DNA from: Bacteroidales bacterium UBA4179
Lineage (GTDB): Bacteria; Bacteroidota; Bacteroidia; Bacteroidales; Dysgonomonadaceae
Direction: 5' to 3'
Assembly (NCBI GenBank): GCA_002381125.1
Contig: DFUT01000036.1
Coordinates: 1 to 64,000 of the forward strand
DNA: 64,000 bases
Shown here: positions 1 to 9,204 of the stretch, piece after piece
Numbering within the stretch: position 1 is the stretch's first letter
How the letters are laid out: every line of letters starts with the position of its first letter
The notes under the pieces: model-generated
Databases searched by the model: none
What the model was told of the DNA's origin: nothing
Seen by the model: only the letters and a program-made list of their open reading frames with translations
Translations under genes and position numbers: made by a program

Positions 1-322
1 AAATAAAATCTTTGATTAAAGGGTAAAAATTATTCTTTTTTCCAAACACCCTTTCCAAGGGTTTTCAACCGAAGACTTCAATAAAAAAGAAATAAATTAT
101 TAACTTTGCAGGTTATCGACAGTTTTTAATAACATATATAAAACAAAGATTTTCAGAACATATAATCTTTAAAATTTGTTCATAGCTAGTGATAAATTAA
201 CGCAAGAAGTCGATATATATTTTTTCTAAAATACAAAAACAAGTAATCAACACTATCAACACCCATTCATCATTATCATATAACTTGTTTTGAAAAATTT
301 ATCATTATAATAATAAAAGAGT
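1..322. other. AT-rich non-coding stretch upstream of nadA
   Basis: No open reading frame or RNA gene is recognisable here. The stretch is strongly AT-rich. It contains one -7-like element (TAACTTTG at 101-108) with no matching -33 box, a short inverted repeat (ACCCTT/AAGGGT near 49-62) and a single TTATCGACA that resembles a DnaA box with one mismatch. It presumably carries the nadA promoter and leader, but nothing decides where transcription starts. Confidence 0.4.
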
Positions 323-1267
323 ATGGAGAAATCGGAAATAATAAAAAATATAAATACCCTCAGAAAAGAGAAAAATGCCATTATTCTATCTCATTTTTAT
401 CAAGATGGCGATATTCAAGATATTGCCGATTTTATAGGCGATAGTCTTGCATTGGCACAATGGGCGGCCAAAACAACAGCTGATATTATTGTTCTGTGTG
501 GAGTTCATTTTATGGGAGAAACGGCAAAAATTATTTGTCCCGAAAAACGGGTGTTTATCCCGGATATTAAAGCAGGTTGTTCGTTGGCCGACAGTTGTGC
601 TGTCGAAGAATTTCAACAGTTTATCGATGAACATCCCGATTATACGGTTGTTTCATATATAAACACTTCTGCAGCCATCAAAGCCTTGTCGGATATTATA
701 GTTACTTCTGCCAATGCAGCAAAAATAATTGCATCGTTGCCTGAAGATGAAAAAATCATTTTTGTTCCGGACAAAAATTTAGGCGATTACGTCAATAAGC
801 AAACCGGAAAGAATATGCTTTTATGGAATGGCGCTTGTCATGTACACCAACAATTTTCTATTGAACGAATTCTTGAATTAAAACAACAATATCCGGATGC
901 TTTATTGCTTACTCATCCTGAATGTCCTGCAAATTTGAGAGAGATATCCGATCATGTGGGTTCTACCTCCTCTATGTTGAAATTTTCAAAAAATTCGGAT
1001 AAAAAGCAATTTATCGTTGCCACAGAAGCAGGTATCTTACATCAAATGAAAAAAGAGAACCCGGATAAGAAGTTTATTCCCGCACCTCCCAAGGATTCAG
1101 CCAATACTTGCAATGAATGCGTTTTTATGCGTATGAATACATTGGAAAAATTATATTTGTGTCTAAAAAATGAAACTCCCGAAATATTTATAGATGAAGA
1201 AACCCGATTAAAAGCAGTGAGACCGATTAAAAAAATGTTGGAAATTTCTTCAAAGTATGGATTATAG
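323..1267 (+). CDS. nadA: Quinolinate synthase NadA
   Basis: NadA condenses iminoaspartate with dihydroxyacetone phosphate to make quinolinate, the precursor of NAD, in the cytoplasm. The 314-residue protein has the usual NadA length and starts with the typical SHFYQDGDIQDIADFIGDS segment. The three cysteine positions that bind the [4Fe-4S] cluster are visible: C59 in VLCGVHFMGE, C172 in NGACHVH and the C-terminal pair in CNECVFM around residues 263-266. nadB and nadC are not in the window, so the pathway is not clustered here. The ATG at 323 follows a long AT-rich leader, and the next gene, ychF, begins 55 bp downstream on the same strand. Identification is firm. Confidence 0.95.
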   Translation: MEKSEIIKNINTLRKEKNAIILSHFYQDGDIQDIADFIGDSLALAQWAAKTTADIIVLCGVHFMGETAKIICPEKRVFIPDIKAGCSLADSCAVEEFQQFIDEHPDYTVVSYINTSAAIKALSDIIVTSANAAKIIASLPEDEKIIFVPDKNLGDYVNKQTGKNMLLWNGACHVHQQFSIERILELKQQYPDALLLTHPECPANLREISDHVGSTSSMLKFSKNSDKKQFIVATEAGILHQMKKENPDKKFIPAPPKDSANTCNECVFMRMNTLEKLYLCLKNETPEIFIDEETRLKAVRPIKKMLEISSKYGL

Positions 1268-1322
1268 GTTGATTTTTTTTATAAAAACGTATTTTTATTG
1301 TCATTTAAAATAAAGGAAAAAT

Positions 1323-2426
1323 ATGTCTCTTCAATGTGGAATAATAGGTCTTCCCAACGTGGGAAAATCTACACTTTTTAATTGTTTATCAAATGCCAAA
1401 GCTCAAGCTGCCAATTTTCCGTTTTGTACTATTGAACCCAACGTGGGAGTAATTACTGTTCCCGACGAGCGATTGAATAAATTGGCTGAACTGGTGCATC
1501 CGCAAAAAATTGTTCCTACCACTATCGAAATCGTAGATATTGCCGGATTGGTGAAAGGCGCGAGTAAAGGCGAAGGGCTTGGTAATAAATTTCTTTCCCA
1601 TATTCGTGAAACGGATGCTATTATTCATGTATTACGTTGTTTTAATGATGAGAATGTAAGCCATGTGGATGGAGTGGTGGATCCTGTTCGCGATAAAGAA
1701 ATAATTGATACGGAATTGTTATTAAAAGATCTTGAGACAATTGAATCGAGAATAAATAAAGTAGAGAAACAAGCTAAAACAGGTGGCGATAAAGATGCAA
1801 AAATTGCTTTTGAAGTGTACAGTAGAATCAAGGAAGCCTTATTGAAGGGGCAACCGGCTCGTATAGTCGCTTTTGATACAAAAGATGAGGAGAGAATCGC
1901 TCACGATTTGTTTTTACTTACTTCTAAACCCATCCTTTACGTTTGTAATGTGGATGAAGCTTCTGTAATAAATGGAAATACGTATGTAGATGCTCTTCGT
2001 GAAGCCGTGAAAGACGAAAATGCTGAAATTTTGGTTGTCGCTGCAAAGATCGAGTCGGAGATAGCCGAATTGGATACGTATGAAGATCGACAGCTTTTTT
2101 TGTCTGAATTGGGATTACGGGAATCGGGGGTAAATCGTTTAATCAAGGCAGCTTATAAATTATTGAATTTACAAACGTTTTTTACAGCCGGACCTCAAGA
2201 GGTTCGTGCATGGACATTTCGGAAGGGATGGAAGGCACCCCAATGTGCCGGTGTAATTCATTCGGATTTTGAAAAAGGTTTTATTCGCGCCGAAGTAATT
2301 AAATATGGGGATTATGTTGCTTATGGATCGGAAACCGCTGTAAAAGAAGCAGGAAAGATGTATATTGAGGGAAAGGATTACGTAGTGCAGGACGGCGATA
2401 TCATGCATTTTCGTTTTAATGTGTAA
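1323..2426 (+). CDS. ychF: Redox-regulated ATPase YchF (OLA1 family)
   Basis: This is a cytoplasmic Obg-like P-loop protein of the YchF/OLA1 family, whose members prefer ATP over GTP and associate with ribosomes. The P-loop GLPNVGKST lies at residues 9-17, the G3-like motif DIAGLVKGAS near residue 72, and the C-terminal TGS domain follows LQTFFTAGP and ends in DGDIMHFRFNV. The length of 367 residues is normal. The gene is convergent with the radical SAM gene, and the two stop codons are only 5 bp apart. The start MSLQCGIIGLP is the usual one for the family. The exact cellular role of the family is unsettled. Confidence 0.95.
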   Translation: MSLQCGIIGLPNVGKSTLFNCLSNAKAQAANFPFCTIEPNVGVITVPDERLNKLAELVHPQKIVPTTIEIVDIAGLVKGASKGEGLGNKFLSHIRETDAIIHVLRCFNDENVSHVDGVVDPVRDKEIIDTELLLKDLETIESRINKVEKQAKTGGDKDAKIAFEVYSRIKEALLKGQPARIVAFDTKDEERIAHDLFLLTSKPILYVCNVDEASVINGNTYVDALREAVKDENAEILVVAAKIESEIAELDTYEDRQLFLSELGLRESGVNRLIKAAYKLLNLQTFFTAGPQEVRAWTFRKGWKAPQCAGVIHSDFEKGFIRAEVIKYGDYVAYGSETAVKEAGKMYIEGKDYVVQDGDIMHFRFNV

Positions 2427-2431
2427 TTTTT

Positions 2432-3211
2432 TCAACCCGCAATATTTGTTTTTATTCCCAATTGTTTTACTTTTTCTGCAATGTTCTTTAAATCTTCAAG
2501 AGGCACTTTTTTAAGCTTTTTGGCGGGTGTTTGCCGATCAATGGTATAAATCATCACTTCACGTGGGTTCATCTCTTTAACAAGCTCTAACCATGCAGTA
2601 ATCTCTTTTTTTGTGGTGTTGTCGATCTGTTTGCCTTCAAATTCGCCACGAATAAACATTGTTTGCAAAATAAAATCGCCCTCGAATTTTTTATAATGTT
2701 CTACTTGTTTTGCTACGGAATAAGTAGGCGAATTGGGTCTATTGATAATTCTAACGGTTTCATCGAAAGCCGAATCGAGTTTTAAAATAGGTTCATCAAC
2801 TTTTTTCAATGCTTCAAAAACCTTTATTTTTGATAGATGTACTCCATTTGATAATACGCTAATCTTTACTGTCGGGTAATAAAGGTTACGTAAAAATAGC
2901 GTGTCGTCTATTATTTCTGAAAATTTTGGATGTAGGGTGGGTTCGCCATTCCCTGCAAAAGTAATTACATCGAGTTTTATGTTTTCTTTCCGCAATAATT
3001 GCAATTTTTCTTCAAGTTCCGCCTTGATATGTTCTCTTTCGGGTAAACGTGTATTCGTTTTGAAATCTTTATTGAATCCACATTCACAATAAATACAATC
3101 AAACGAACATAGTTTACCATCGTTCGGTAGGAGATTTATTCCTAGCGATATTCCCATTCTTCTACTATGAACGGGACCATATACAATTTCATGAAATAAA
3201 ATAGTCGACAT
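2432..3211 (-). CDS. Radical SAM protein (COG0731-like)
   Basis: The protein carries a CxxxCxxC cluster motif (C35, C39, C42 in CSFDCIYC) and a GNGEPTLHP motif near residue 87, which together define a radical SAM enzyme that binds a [4Fe-4S] cluster and S-adenosylmethionine. The N-terminal HEIVYGPVHSRRMGISLGINLLP is typical of a group of short radical SAM proteins annotated as related to wyosine-base synthesis enzymes (COG0731). That similarity does not establish a substrate, and wyosine itself is not made by bacteria. The protein is 259 residues and lacks extra domains. It lies 9 bp downstream of the dedA-like gene on the same strand, so the two may be co-transcribed. Confidence 0.8.
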   Translation of the reverse strand: MSTILFHEIVYGPVHSRRMGISLGINLLPNDGKLCSFDCIYCECGFNKDFKTNTRLPEREHIKAELEEKLQLLRKENIKLDVITFAGNGEPTLHPKFSEIIDDTLFLRNLYYPTVKISVLSNGVHLSKIKVFEALKKVDEPILKLDSAFDETVRIINRPNSPTYSVAKQVEHYKKFEGDFILQTMFIRGEFEGKQIDNTTKKEITAWLELVKEMNPREVMIYTIDRQTPAKKLKKVPLEDLKNIAEKVKQLGIKTNIAG

Positions 3212-3220
3212 AATCTTTTT

Positions 3221-3673
3221 TTAAAAAAACAATAAAATTTGTTCTGTTCCAAAACCAACGGCAATGTATCGTAAAAATTTGCCGATGGTCATAAAAATCG
3301 CAACTTTCCAAAAATTGGCCCGCATGAAGCCCAATGCAACCATTATGACATCTCCTATACCGGGAACAAAAGCAAAAAAACCCATCATTGAGCCTTTTCC
3401 TTGTAGCCATTGGTGTGTTTTATCGATTTTCTCTCTTTTAATACCAAAATATTTTTCAATCCATTCAATTTTTCCAAGTGATCCTACCCAGTATGCCGTC
3501 ATTCCTCCAAGCGAATTGCCTATGGTTGCCACAATAATGCATATCCATATATCCAGTCCGGCAGCAATCAGTCCTGCAAATACCACTTCGGAACTGAAAG
3601 GCAGTATTGTAGCTGCCAAAAAAGATGCCACGAATAATCCAATATAACCCCAATTCAACAAAAAATCGAGCAT
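3221..3673 (-). CDS. YqaA/DedA-family membrane protein
   Basis: This 150-residue protein is an inner-membrane protein of the DedA (VTT/SNARE-associated) superfamily, YqaA branch. Several hydrophobic segments are visible, for example residues 3-25 and 40-60. The family signature appears as LPFSSEVVFAGLIAAG, the GNSLGGMTAYWVG segment around residue 55, and FAFVPGIGDVIMVALGF near residue 105. DedA relatives have been linked to lipid-carrier or phospholipid flipping, but the function of the short YqaA type is not settled. The gene is followed after 9 bp by the radical SAM gene. Confidence 0.8.
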   Translation of the reverse strand: MLDFLLNWGYIGLFVASFLAATILPFSSEVVFAGLIAAGLDIWICIIVATIGNSLGGMTAYWVGSLGKIEWIEKYFGIKREKIDKTHQWLQGKGSMMGFFAFVPGIGDVIMVALGFMRANFWKVAIFMTIGKFLRYIAVGFGTEQILLFF

Positions 3674-3750
3674 AAAATTTTTTATTTAGTTTCTCGAATT
3701 ACGTTGTTTTTTAGTAAAAATATTTTTCAATTTTAATTGGCAATCAACAA

Positions 3751-6543
3751 TTAAAGAGCCTCTAACCAGTTTGCACCATGATTGCAATCGGTTTTAAGTG
3801 GAACAACAAGAGGATAAGCATTTTCCATTTCATAAACGACTATGTTTTTTACTTCATCCAATTCGTTCATGTGAACATTAAAATCCAGCTCATCGTGGAC
3901 CTGAAGAATCATTTTTGATTTGTATTCCCCGTCAGAAAGACGTTTGTAAATTTTATTCATAGCTACTTTGATAATATCGGCTGCACTTCCTTGTATTGGC
4001 GTATTGATGGCGTTACGCTCCGCATATCCGCGCACAACGGCATTCTGAGAATTAATGTCCGGCAAAAAACGTTTACGTCCAAAAATGGTTTCTACGTAGC
4101 CTTGTTCTCGAGCTTTGGCTATACTTTCATCCATATAGCGTTTTACGCCGGAGAAAGTGGTAAAGTATTCTTCAATTAATTTTTTTGCATCACTACGGGA
4201 AATACCCAGTCGTTGGGATAACCCATATGGGGTTATGCCGTAAATTATGCCGAAATTGGCTGTTTTTGCTTTACGTCGCATATCGGGAGTAACCTCTTCG
4301 AGAGGTATTTTAAATATTTTTGATGCAGTGGCGGCATGAATATCTTGTCCTTTATTGAAAGCTTCTATCATGTTTTTATCTTTACTCAAATGAGCCATAA
4401 TGCGTAGCTCTATCTGCGAATAATCGGCAGAAAGAAATGTGCAACCTTCGTCCGGAATAAACACTTTTCGAATTTCCTTGCCACGTTCGTCGCGAATTGG
4501 AATATTTTGGAGGTTGGGATTGCTCGAGCTTAATCGTCCGGTAGCGGTAGCAGTTTGATTGAATGATGTATGAATTTTTCCTGTTTTTGGATTAATAAGT
4601 TGTGGAAAAGCTTCGATGTAGGTGCTTAGTAGTTTTTTAAGGCTGCGTTGCTCCAGAATTTTTTCGATGATAGGGTGTTTCGAACGAAGTTTCTCCAGTT
4701 CGTTTTCGCTTGTGCTATATTGCCCCGTTTTTGTTTTTTTGGGATTATCGATAATTTTCATTTTATCGAAAAGTATTTCTCCTATTTGTTTGGGAGAGTT
4801 GATATTGAACTCGATACCGGCCATCTCTATGATTTCTTTTTCGATTTGATTCATTTCTTTCCTGTATTCTTCTGCCAGTTGTTCCAATGCTTCCAAATCG
4901 AGTCTGACACCGGTCCATTCCATATCTGCAAGTACATAAATAAGGGGAGATTCGATTTCATTGAAAAGTTGCTCGAGTTTGTTTTCCCGGAGTTCTTTTT
5001 CTAGAATATTTTTAAGTTTTAATGTAATATCGGCGTCTTCGGCTGCGTATTTACACACGGTTTCCTGATCTATATCACGCATATTTTTTTGATTTTTCCC
5101 TTTGGGGCCGATTAGTTCATCAATATGTATGGTTGTATAATTGAGATACATTTTAGCCATATAATCCATACCGTGTGGTATTTCCGGATTAATGAGATAG
5201 TGTGCAATCATCGTATCGAAAAGCTTACCCTTAACCTGAATATCGTAATTACGCAATTCAAGGATGTCGTATTTTATATTCTGACCAACTTTTTCTATTT
5301 TTTCATCTTCAAAAAATGGTCTAAAAATATCTACTTTCTGTTGTGCTTTTTCCCGGTCGTCATCAATTGGAACATAATATGCTTCGCCTTCTTTGTATGC
5401 AAATGATAGTCCTACCAGTTCACTAAGGAGTGGATTCACGCCTGTTGTTTCCGTATCGAAGCATACCGATTTTTGTGAGCAAATTTTATTGCACAGTTCA
5501 ATGAGTTTTTTCTCCTCTTTTACCATTCTATAGGTATGTTGGGTGGAATGGATAGAAGGAGTATTTTCCGATAAACTGTGAGGTTCTGTTGTGTTGTTTT
5601 CGAATTTGGTTGTTTCATTTTCAAAAAGCATACCTTGAACCGGTTTTTTTGTTCCCTTTTTTTGCGATTCATTTTTTAGCACACGTGTTAACAATGATCT
5701 GAATTCCAATTCTTCAAAAATTCTTTTAAGAGCCTCTTCGTCTATTTCTTTTCGTTTGAAATCTTCAATTTTAACTTCAATTGGCACATTGGTTTTAATT
5801 GTTGCAAGAAATTTCGAAAAAAGAATCCGATCCTTGTTTTCTTCTATTTTATTTTTTATTGCTCCTTTTAGTTTATCGGTATTGTTAAGAATATTTTCTA
5901 CTGATCCGAATTCTTTCAACAGTTTTTGTGCCGTTTTGGGACCTATTCCCGGACATCCGGGGATATTATCCGATGTATCACCCATTAATGCCAACATATC
6001 AATCATTTGCATAGGGTGGGATAGTGAATATTTTTCTAATACTTTTTCTTTGTCGAGAATATCGAAATCGTTATTCCCATATCTGGGTTTGTATATAAAA
6101 ATATGATCGTCGACGAGTTGTACATAATCTTTGTCGGGCGTCATCATATATACATTTACTTTTTGTGTCGCCATTTTTTTTGCAATGGTTCCGATCACAT
6201 CGTCGGCTTCATATCCCGGAATTTCCAAAATGGGAATATTGTATGCTTGTAGAATTTCTTTGATAATTGGAATTGATGCTTTTATATCTTCGGGTGTCGG
6301 TTCGCGTTGAGCTTTATATTCTTCGTATTTTATGTGCCTGAAACTTGGTAGCGGTGAATCAAAAACAACTGCGATATGTGTTGGATTTTCTTTTCTCAAT
6401 ATTTCCTCCAGTGTATTAACAAAACCGAAAACAGCAGAAGTATTTTGACCTTTTGAATTGATGCGTGGATTTCTTATGAATGCATAGTATGCCCGATAAA
6501 TAAGAGCGTATGCATCAAGAAGAAAAAGTTTGTTATTATTCAT
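3751..6543 (-). CDS. polA: DNA polymerase I
   Basis: PolA fills gaps and removes primers during replication and repair. The 930-residue protein has all three domains. A 5'-3' exonuclease occupies about residues 1-290 (LFLLDAYALIYRAY, GYEADDVIGT, GDTSDNIPG). A 3'-5' exonuclease covers about 335-530 and keeps the catalytic DTETTG motif, so proofreading is probably active. The polymerase domain covers about 545-930, with motif A ADYSQIELRIMAHLS, motif B KTANFGIIYGITPYG and motif C QVHDELDF. The linker around 295-340 is low in conservation. The gene is divergent from the polyprenyl synthase gene, with about 90 bp between their starts. Confidence 0.97.
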   Translation of the reverse strand: MNNNKLFLLDAYALIYRAYYAFIRNPRINSKGQNTSAVFGFVNTLEEILRKENPTHIAVVFDSPLPSFRHIKYEEYKAQREPTPEDIKASIPIIKEILQAYNIPILEIPGYEADDVIGTIAKKMATQKVNVYMMTPDKDYVQLVDDHIFIYKPRYGNNDFDILDKEKVLEKYSLSHPMQMIDMLALMGDTSDNIPGCPGIGPKTAQKLLKEFGSVENILNNTDKLKGAIKNKIEENKDRILFSKFLATIKTNVPIEVKIEDFKRKEIDEEALKRIFEELEFRSLLTRVLKNESQKKGTKKPVQGMLFENETTKFENNTTEPHSLSENTPSIHSTQHTYRMVKEEKKLIELCNKICSQKSVCFDTETTGVNPLLSELVGLSFAYKEGEAYYVPIDDDREKAQQKVDIFRPFFEDEKIEKVGQNIKYDILELRNYDIQVKGKLFDTMIAHYLINPEIPHGMDYMAKMYLNYTTIHIDELIGPKGKNQKNMRDIDQETVCKYAAEDADITLKLKNILEKELRENKLEQLFNEIESPLIYVLADMEWTGVRLDLEALEQLAEEYRKEMNQIEKEIIEMAGIEFNINSPKQIGEILFDKMKIIDNPKKTKTGQYSTSENELEKLRSKHPIIEKILEQRSLKKLLSTYIEAFPQLINPKTGKIHTSFNQTATATGRLSSSNPNLQNIPIRDERGKEIRKVFIPDEGCTFLSADYSQIELRIMAHLSKDKNMIEAFNKGQDIHAATASKIFKIPLEEVTPDMRRKAKTANFGIIYGITPYGLSQRLGISRSDAKKLIEEYFTTFSGVKRYMDESIAKAREQGYVETIFGRKRFLPDINSQNAVVRGYAERNAINTPIQGSAADIIKVAMNKIYKRLSDGEYKSKMILQVHDELDFNVHMNELDEVKNIVVYEMENAYPLVVPLKTDCNHGANWLEAL

Positions 6544-6585
6544 ATGATAAACAGGTTTTAATGAAATGTAAAGTTACAAATAAAT

Positions 6586-6616
6586 GTTGCTTTAAGAGGA
6601 ATTATTTTTAATTTTG
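6586..6616 (+). promoter_or_regulatory. Promoter of the polyprenyl synthase gene (Bacteroidetes type)
   Basis: GTTG at 6586-6589, a 19-bp spacer and TAATTTTG at 6609-6616 match the Bacteroidetes housekeeping pattern (-33 TTTG, -7 TAnnTTTG). The box ends 18 bp before the ATG at 6635. This supports that ATG over the upstream TTG, which overlaps the -7 box. Confidence 0.6.
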
Positions 6617-6634
6617 TATTCGAAGATTGTAATT

Positions 6635-7609
6635 ATGGATCAAAATCAGGCAATAAAAGATTTTCTGCGTGAAGAACTGGAACAATTCGACCTGTATTTA
6701 AAATGTTCTATCAAGAATGATAACCCACGGATTGCAAATATTGTGGATTATACGTTTCGAAGTGAAGGGAAACATATTCGTCCTATTTTGGTTTTTCTTG
6801 CTGCTAAGGCTTGTGGAAAGATTACACCTGAAACATATCATGGTGCAGTTACGGTAGAGTTGTTGCATATGGCTACTTTGATTCATGACGACGTTGTGGA
6901 CGAGTCTATGATCAGACGTCGTCAACCGTCGGTAAATGCAGTTTTCGACAATCGCCGGGCAGTGTTGGTCGGTGATTATTTTTTATCGTCCGCTTTACGA
7001 GAAAGTATCAAAACTCATAATTTCGAAATTATTGAAATTATTGCCGAATTAGGTCTTAAATTATCTGAGGGAGAGTTAAATCAATATGCTATTGCCAATG
7101 AATTTTTGATCGATGAAAAAGAATATTTTCATGTGATTGATAAGAAAACAGCCTCATTATTTCAAGCTTGTACAAAGATTGGTGCTATTACTGCAGGAGC
7201 CGATAGAACAACCATTGATATATTTGAACATTTTGGGAGATATTTAGGTATTTGTTTTCAAATAAGAGACGATATTTTCGATTATTATAAGGTAGATATT
7301 GGCAAACCTACAGGGAGTGATATTCGTGAAGGAAAGATCACTCTACCTTTAATCTATGCCTTGGATCATGTTCCTGAGGATATTTCGCGCGAAATGCTTC
7401 AAATTATTACGAGCCATGATTATTCTTCACAAAATATTGATAAATTACTAACTTTTGCCAAAGAAAATGGAGGTATAGATTACGCATATGCCAAAATGGA
7501 TGAATATTTGTCAAAAGCTAGAGAATTGGTTGCCGATTTTTCGTTTAGTGACGAATTGAAATTGCTTATGAAAGATCTTTTGTTTTACTTAAAAGTGCGA
7601 CATTACTAG
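6635..7609 (+). CDS. Polyprenyl (octaprenyl-type) diphosphate synthase
   Basis: This trans-isoprenyl diphosphate synthase elongates farnesyl diphosphate with isopentenyl diphosphate to make the side chain of menaquinone. Both aspartate-rich motifs are present: DDVVDES (first motif, after LIHD) and DDIFDYYK (second motif, after QIR), which bind Mg-diphosphate. The GKHIRPILVFLAAKA segment near residue 45 is the substrate-binding region. The ATG at 6635 gives 324 residues. An in-frame TTG at 6614 is unlikely to be used because it lies inside the -7 promoter element. The chain length of the product cannot be read from the sequence. The gene ends at a strong bidirectional terminator shared with hsp20. 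Confidence 0.9.
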   Translation: MDQNQAIKDFLREELEQFDLYLKCSIKNDNPRIANIVDYTFRSEGKHIRPILVFLAAKACGKITPETYHGAVTVELLHMATLIHDDVVDESMIRRRQPSVNAVFDNRRAVLVGDYFLSSALRESIKTHNFEIIEIIAELGLKLSEGELNQYAIANEFLIDEKEYFHVIDKKTASLFQACTKIGAITAGADRTTIDIFEHFGRYLGICFQIRDDIFDYYKVDIGKPTGSDIREGKITLPLIYALDHVPEDISREMLQIITSHDYSSQNIDKLLTFAKENGGIDYAYAKMDEYLSKARELVADFSFSDELKLLMKDLLFYLKVRHY

Positions 7610-7612
7610 AGT

Positions 7613-7659
7613 AAAACAATGAGGGACGTTCAGTACAATCGAACGTCCCTCATTGTTTT
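7613..7659. terminator. Bidirectional terminator, perfect 19-bp stem
   Basis: The arms at 7613-7631 and 7641-7659 are perfectly complementary over 19 bp, with a 9-nt loop. The core is GAGGGACGTTC/GAACGTCCCTC, flanked by A4 on the left and T5 on the right, so it can act on both strands. It lies between the 3' ends of the convergent polyprenyl synthase and hsp20 genes. Confidence 0.9.
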
Positions 7660-7676
7660 TAATTTAAGAGAAGCAA

Positions 7677-8114
7677 TTATTTAATTTCAATTTCTTTTTC
7701 TTTTTTAGCCTGCTTGCTTTCTTTTGTTTTTGGAATACTAATGTGCAAAACACCATTTTCGGCTTTAGCTGAAATTTTTTCTTTGTCAACATTGTCGGGT
7801 AACAACAATGTTCTCAAGAAATTGGTGTACGAAAATTCGCGTCTTAAATAATTGCCTTTCTTGTCTCTTTCTTCGCTTTCTTCTTTCTTTTCAAACGAGA
7901 TCTGTAATTGATCATCGTCAACAATCTTGATTTTGAAATCATCTTTTGTCAATCCCGGTGCGGCAACTTCAACCAAGAATTCATTTTCGTTTTCAATAAT
8001 GTTAATGGCAGGTACTCTAGCATTTACAGTTTCCAACCATTCATTTCCGAAAAAGTCGTTGAAAATACTCGGGATACTTGGTAACCAACTTTCAATTCTT
8101 CTTGTGGGTAACAT
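7677..8114 (-). CDS. Small heat-shock protein, Hsp20/alpha-crystallin family
   Basis: This ATP-independent holdase binds unfolding proteins. The 145-residue protein has a short N-terminal arm (PSIFNDFFGNEW), an alpha-crystallin domain from about residue 37 to 135 (PAINIIENENEFLVEVAAPGL at its start) and the conserved GVLHISIPK near the end, followed by a lysine/glutamate-rich tail that includes an I-x-I-type IEIK. The gene has an exceptionally good Shine-Dalgarno sequence for a Bacteroidetes gene. Its upstream region carries repeated TTATGGT elements that could be a stress operator. It stands alone as a single transcription unit ending at the strong terminator at 7613-7659. Confidence 0.93.
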   Translation of the reverse strand: MLPTRRIESWLPSIPSIFNDFFGNEWLETVNARVPAINIIENENEFLVEVAAPGLTKDDFKIKIVDDDQLQISFEKKEESEERDKKGNYLRREFSYTNFLRTLLLPDNVDKEKISAKAENGVLHISIPKTKESKQAKKEKEIEIK

Positions 8115-8122
8115 AGCTTTTT

Positions 8123-8130
8123 CCTCCTTT
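8123..8130 (-). promoter_or_regulatory. Strong Shine-Dalgarno of hsp20
   Basis: The minus strand reads AAAGGAGG 8 nt before the hsp20 ATG. Strong Shine-Dalgarno sequences are uncommon in Bacteroidetes, which mostly initiate with AT-rich leaders. This site confirms the start codon and suggests high translation. Confidence 0.75.
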
Positions 8131-8134
8131 TTTT

Positions 8135-8227
8135 TTATGGTTTTTACTTTTTAATAAGCGATTTATTTAATCACTCCACACCATAAGCGACAAAATTTGT
8201 GCCAATTCATTATTTATGGTTTTTACT
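8135..8227. repeat. Repeated TTATGGT elements upstream of hsp20
   Basis: A 14-bp direct repeat (TTATGGTTTTTACT) occurs at 8135-8148 and 8214-8227. A third, inverted copy of its TTATGGT core lies at 8180-8186. All three lie in the hsp20 upstream region. They may be an operator, but no known binding site is recognised. Confidence 0.5.
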
Positions 8228-8285
8228 ACAAGTTTATGACATTTTGTCAACGTTGTGTAGCTTCTTTTAAGATTATCTAAAAAAT

Positions 8286-9155
8286 TTATTTGTCGATTTT
8301 TTCCAATAAAATGTTAGCCAATCTACTTGTGCCTATTCTAAACAGTTTTTTGTTGCACCAGTCTTTACCTAATATTGTCTTTAAAATTGTATAATATTTA
8401 ACAGCATCTTCTATTGTTGAAATTCCACCTGATACTTTAAATCCTACTTTGTCTCCCGTTTTTTTGTAATATGACTTTATGGCATTACATATAAGATATG
8501 CTGCTTCAGGTGTAGCGCCTTGATATTCCTTGCCGGTAGATGTTTTTAGAAAATCAGCACCCGAATATAGTGCAAGGATAGACGCCTTATAAATATTGTT
8601 TGCCGTTTTCAATGCACCTGTTTCCAAGATAACTTTCAGTTGTGCTTCATGACATGTGAATTTAATTTCTGTGAGTTCGTCACACATTTCTTCGTAATCT
8701 TCATTTAAAAACAACCCAACATTGATAGGTATGTCTATTTCGTTGGCTCCTTGTGTAACCGCTAAAGCCGTTTCGGCAATCTTTACTTCAGAAAAAGTTT
8801 GTGCCGACGGAAAACCTCCTGCTACGCAAGCAATGTTTACGTTTGCCGTAAGAGCTTCATTTACTGTTTTAACAAAATTGGGGTATACGCATATGGCTGC
8901 AATATTGTCGATTTCCGGATTAGATCCTTCGAAATCGTTTACCTTTTGTGTTATTTTCCATATGTGTTCGCGTGTATCTGTCGTGTTTAATGATGTCAAA
9001 TCGATACATGAATAAAGAAATTTATAGGTATTCATGTTGTTGTTTTCAGCAAAATTTTCCAAAATAATTTGGTTTGCTTTCTCTGAAACTTGACTATCGC
9101 TTAAATTAAACGGATGATTTTGTAATGCTTTTTGATATTTACTTAATGTATGCAT
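8286..9155 (-). CDS. deoC: Deoxyribose-phosphate aldolase
   Basis: DeoC cleaves 2-deoxyribose 5-phosphate to glyceraldehyde 3-phosphate and acetaldehyde in deoxynucleoside catabolism. The protein is a class I aldolase. The Schiff-base region reads FLKTSTGKEYQGATPEAA, and a second conserved lysine lies in VGFKVSGGIST. The CVYPNFV and VAGGFPSAQ segments are also typical. It is the longer DeoC type, close to 289 residues. The ATG at 9155 is preferred over the TTG at 9164, because MHTLSKYQKAL is a natural N-terminus. The gene follows dtd after about 50 bp on the same strand and probably belongs to the same operon as uvrC and dtd. Confidence 0.92.
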   Translation of the reverse strand: MHTLSKYQKALQNHPFNLSDSQVSEKANQIILENFAENNNMNTYKFLYSCIDLTSLNTTDTREHIWKITQKVNDFEGSNPEIDNIAAICVYPNFVKTVNEALTANVNIACVAGGFPSAQTFSEVKIAETALAVTQGANEIDIPINVGLFLNEDYEEMCDELTEIKFTCHEAQLKVILETGALKTANNIYKASILALYSGADFLKTSTGKEYQGATPEAAYLICNAIKSYYKKTGDKVGFKVSGGISTIEDAVKYYTILKTILGKDWCNKKLFRIGTSRLANILLEKIDK

Positions 9156-9204
9156 GAAAATCAAATATTATCATTGTTGTTTTTTACTGTATTGTGTTGT
9201 CGTT

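Noticed and set aside
110..120. TTATCGACA as a DnaA box and possible origin signal
   Set aside because: Only one copy with a mismatch is present and no cluster or AT-rich unwinding repeats of an origin are seen.
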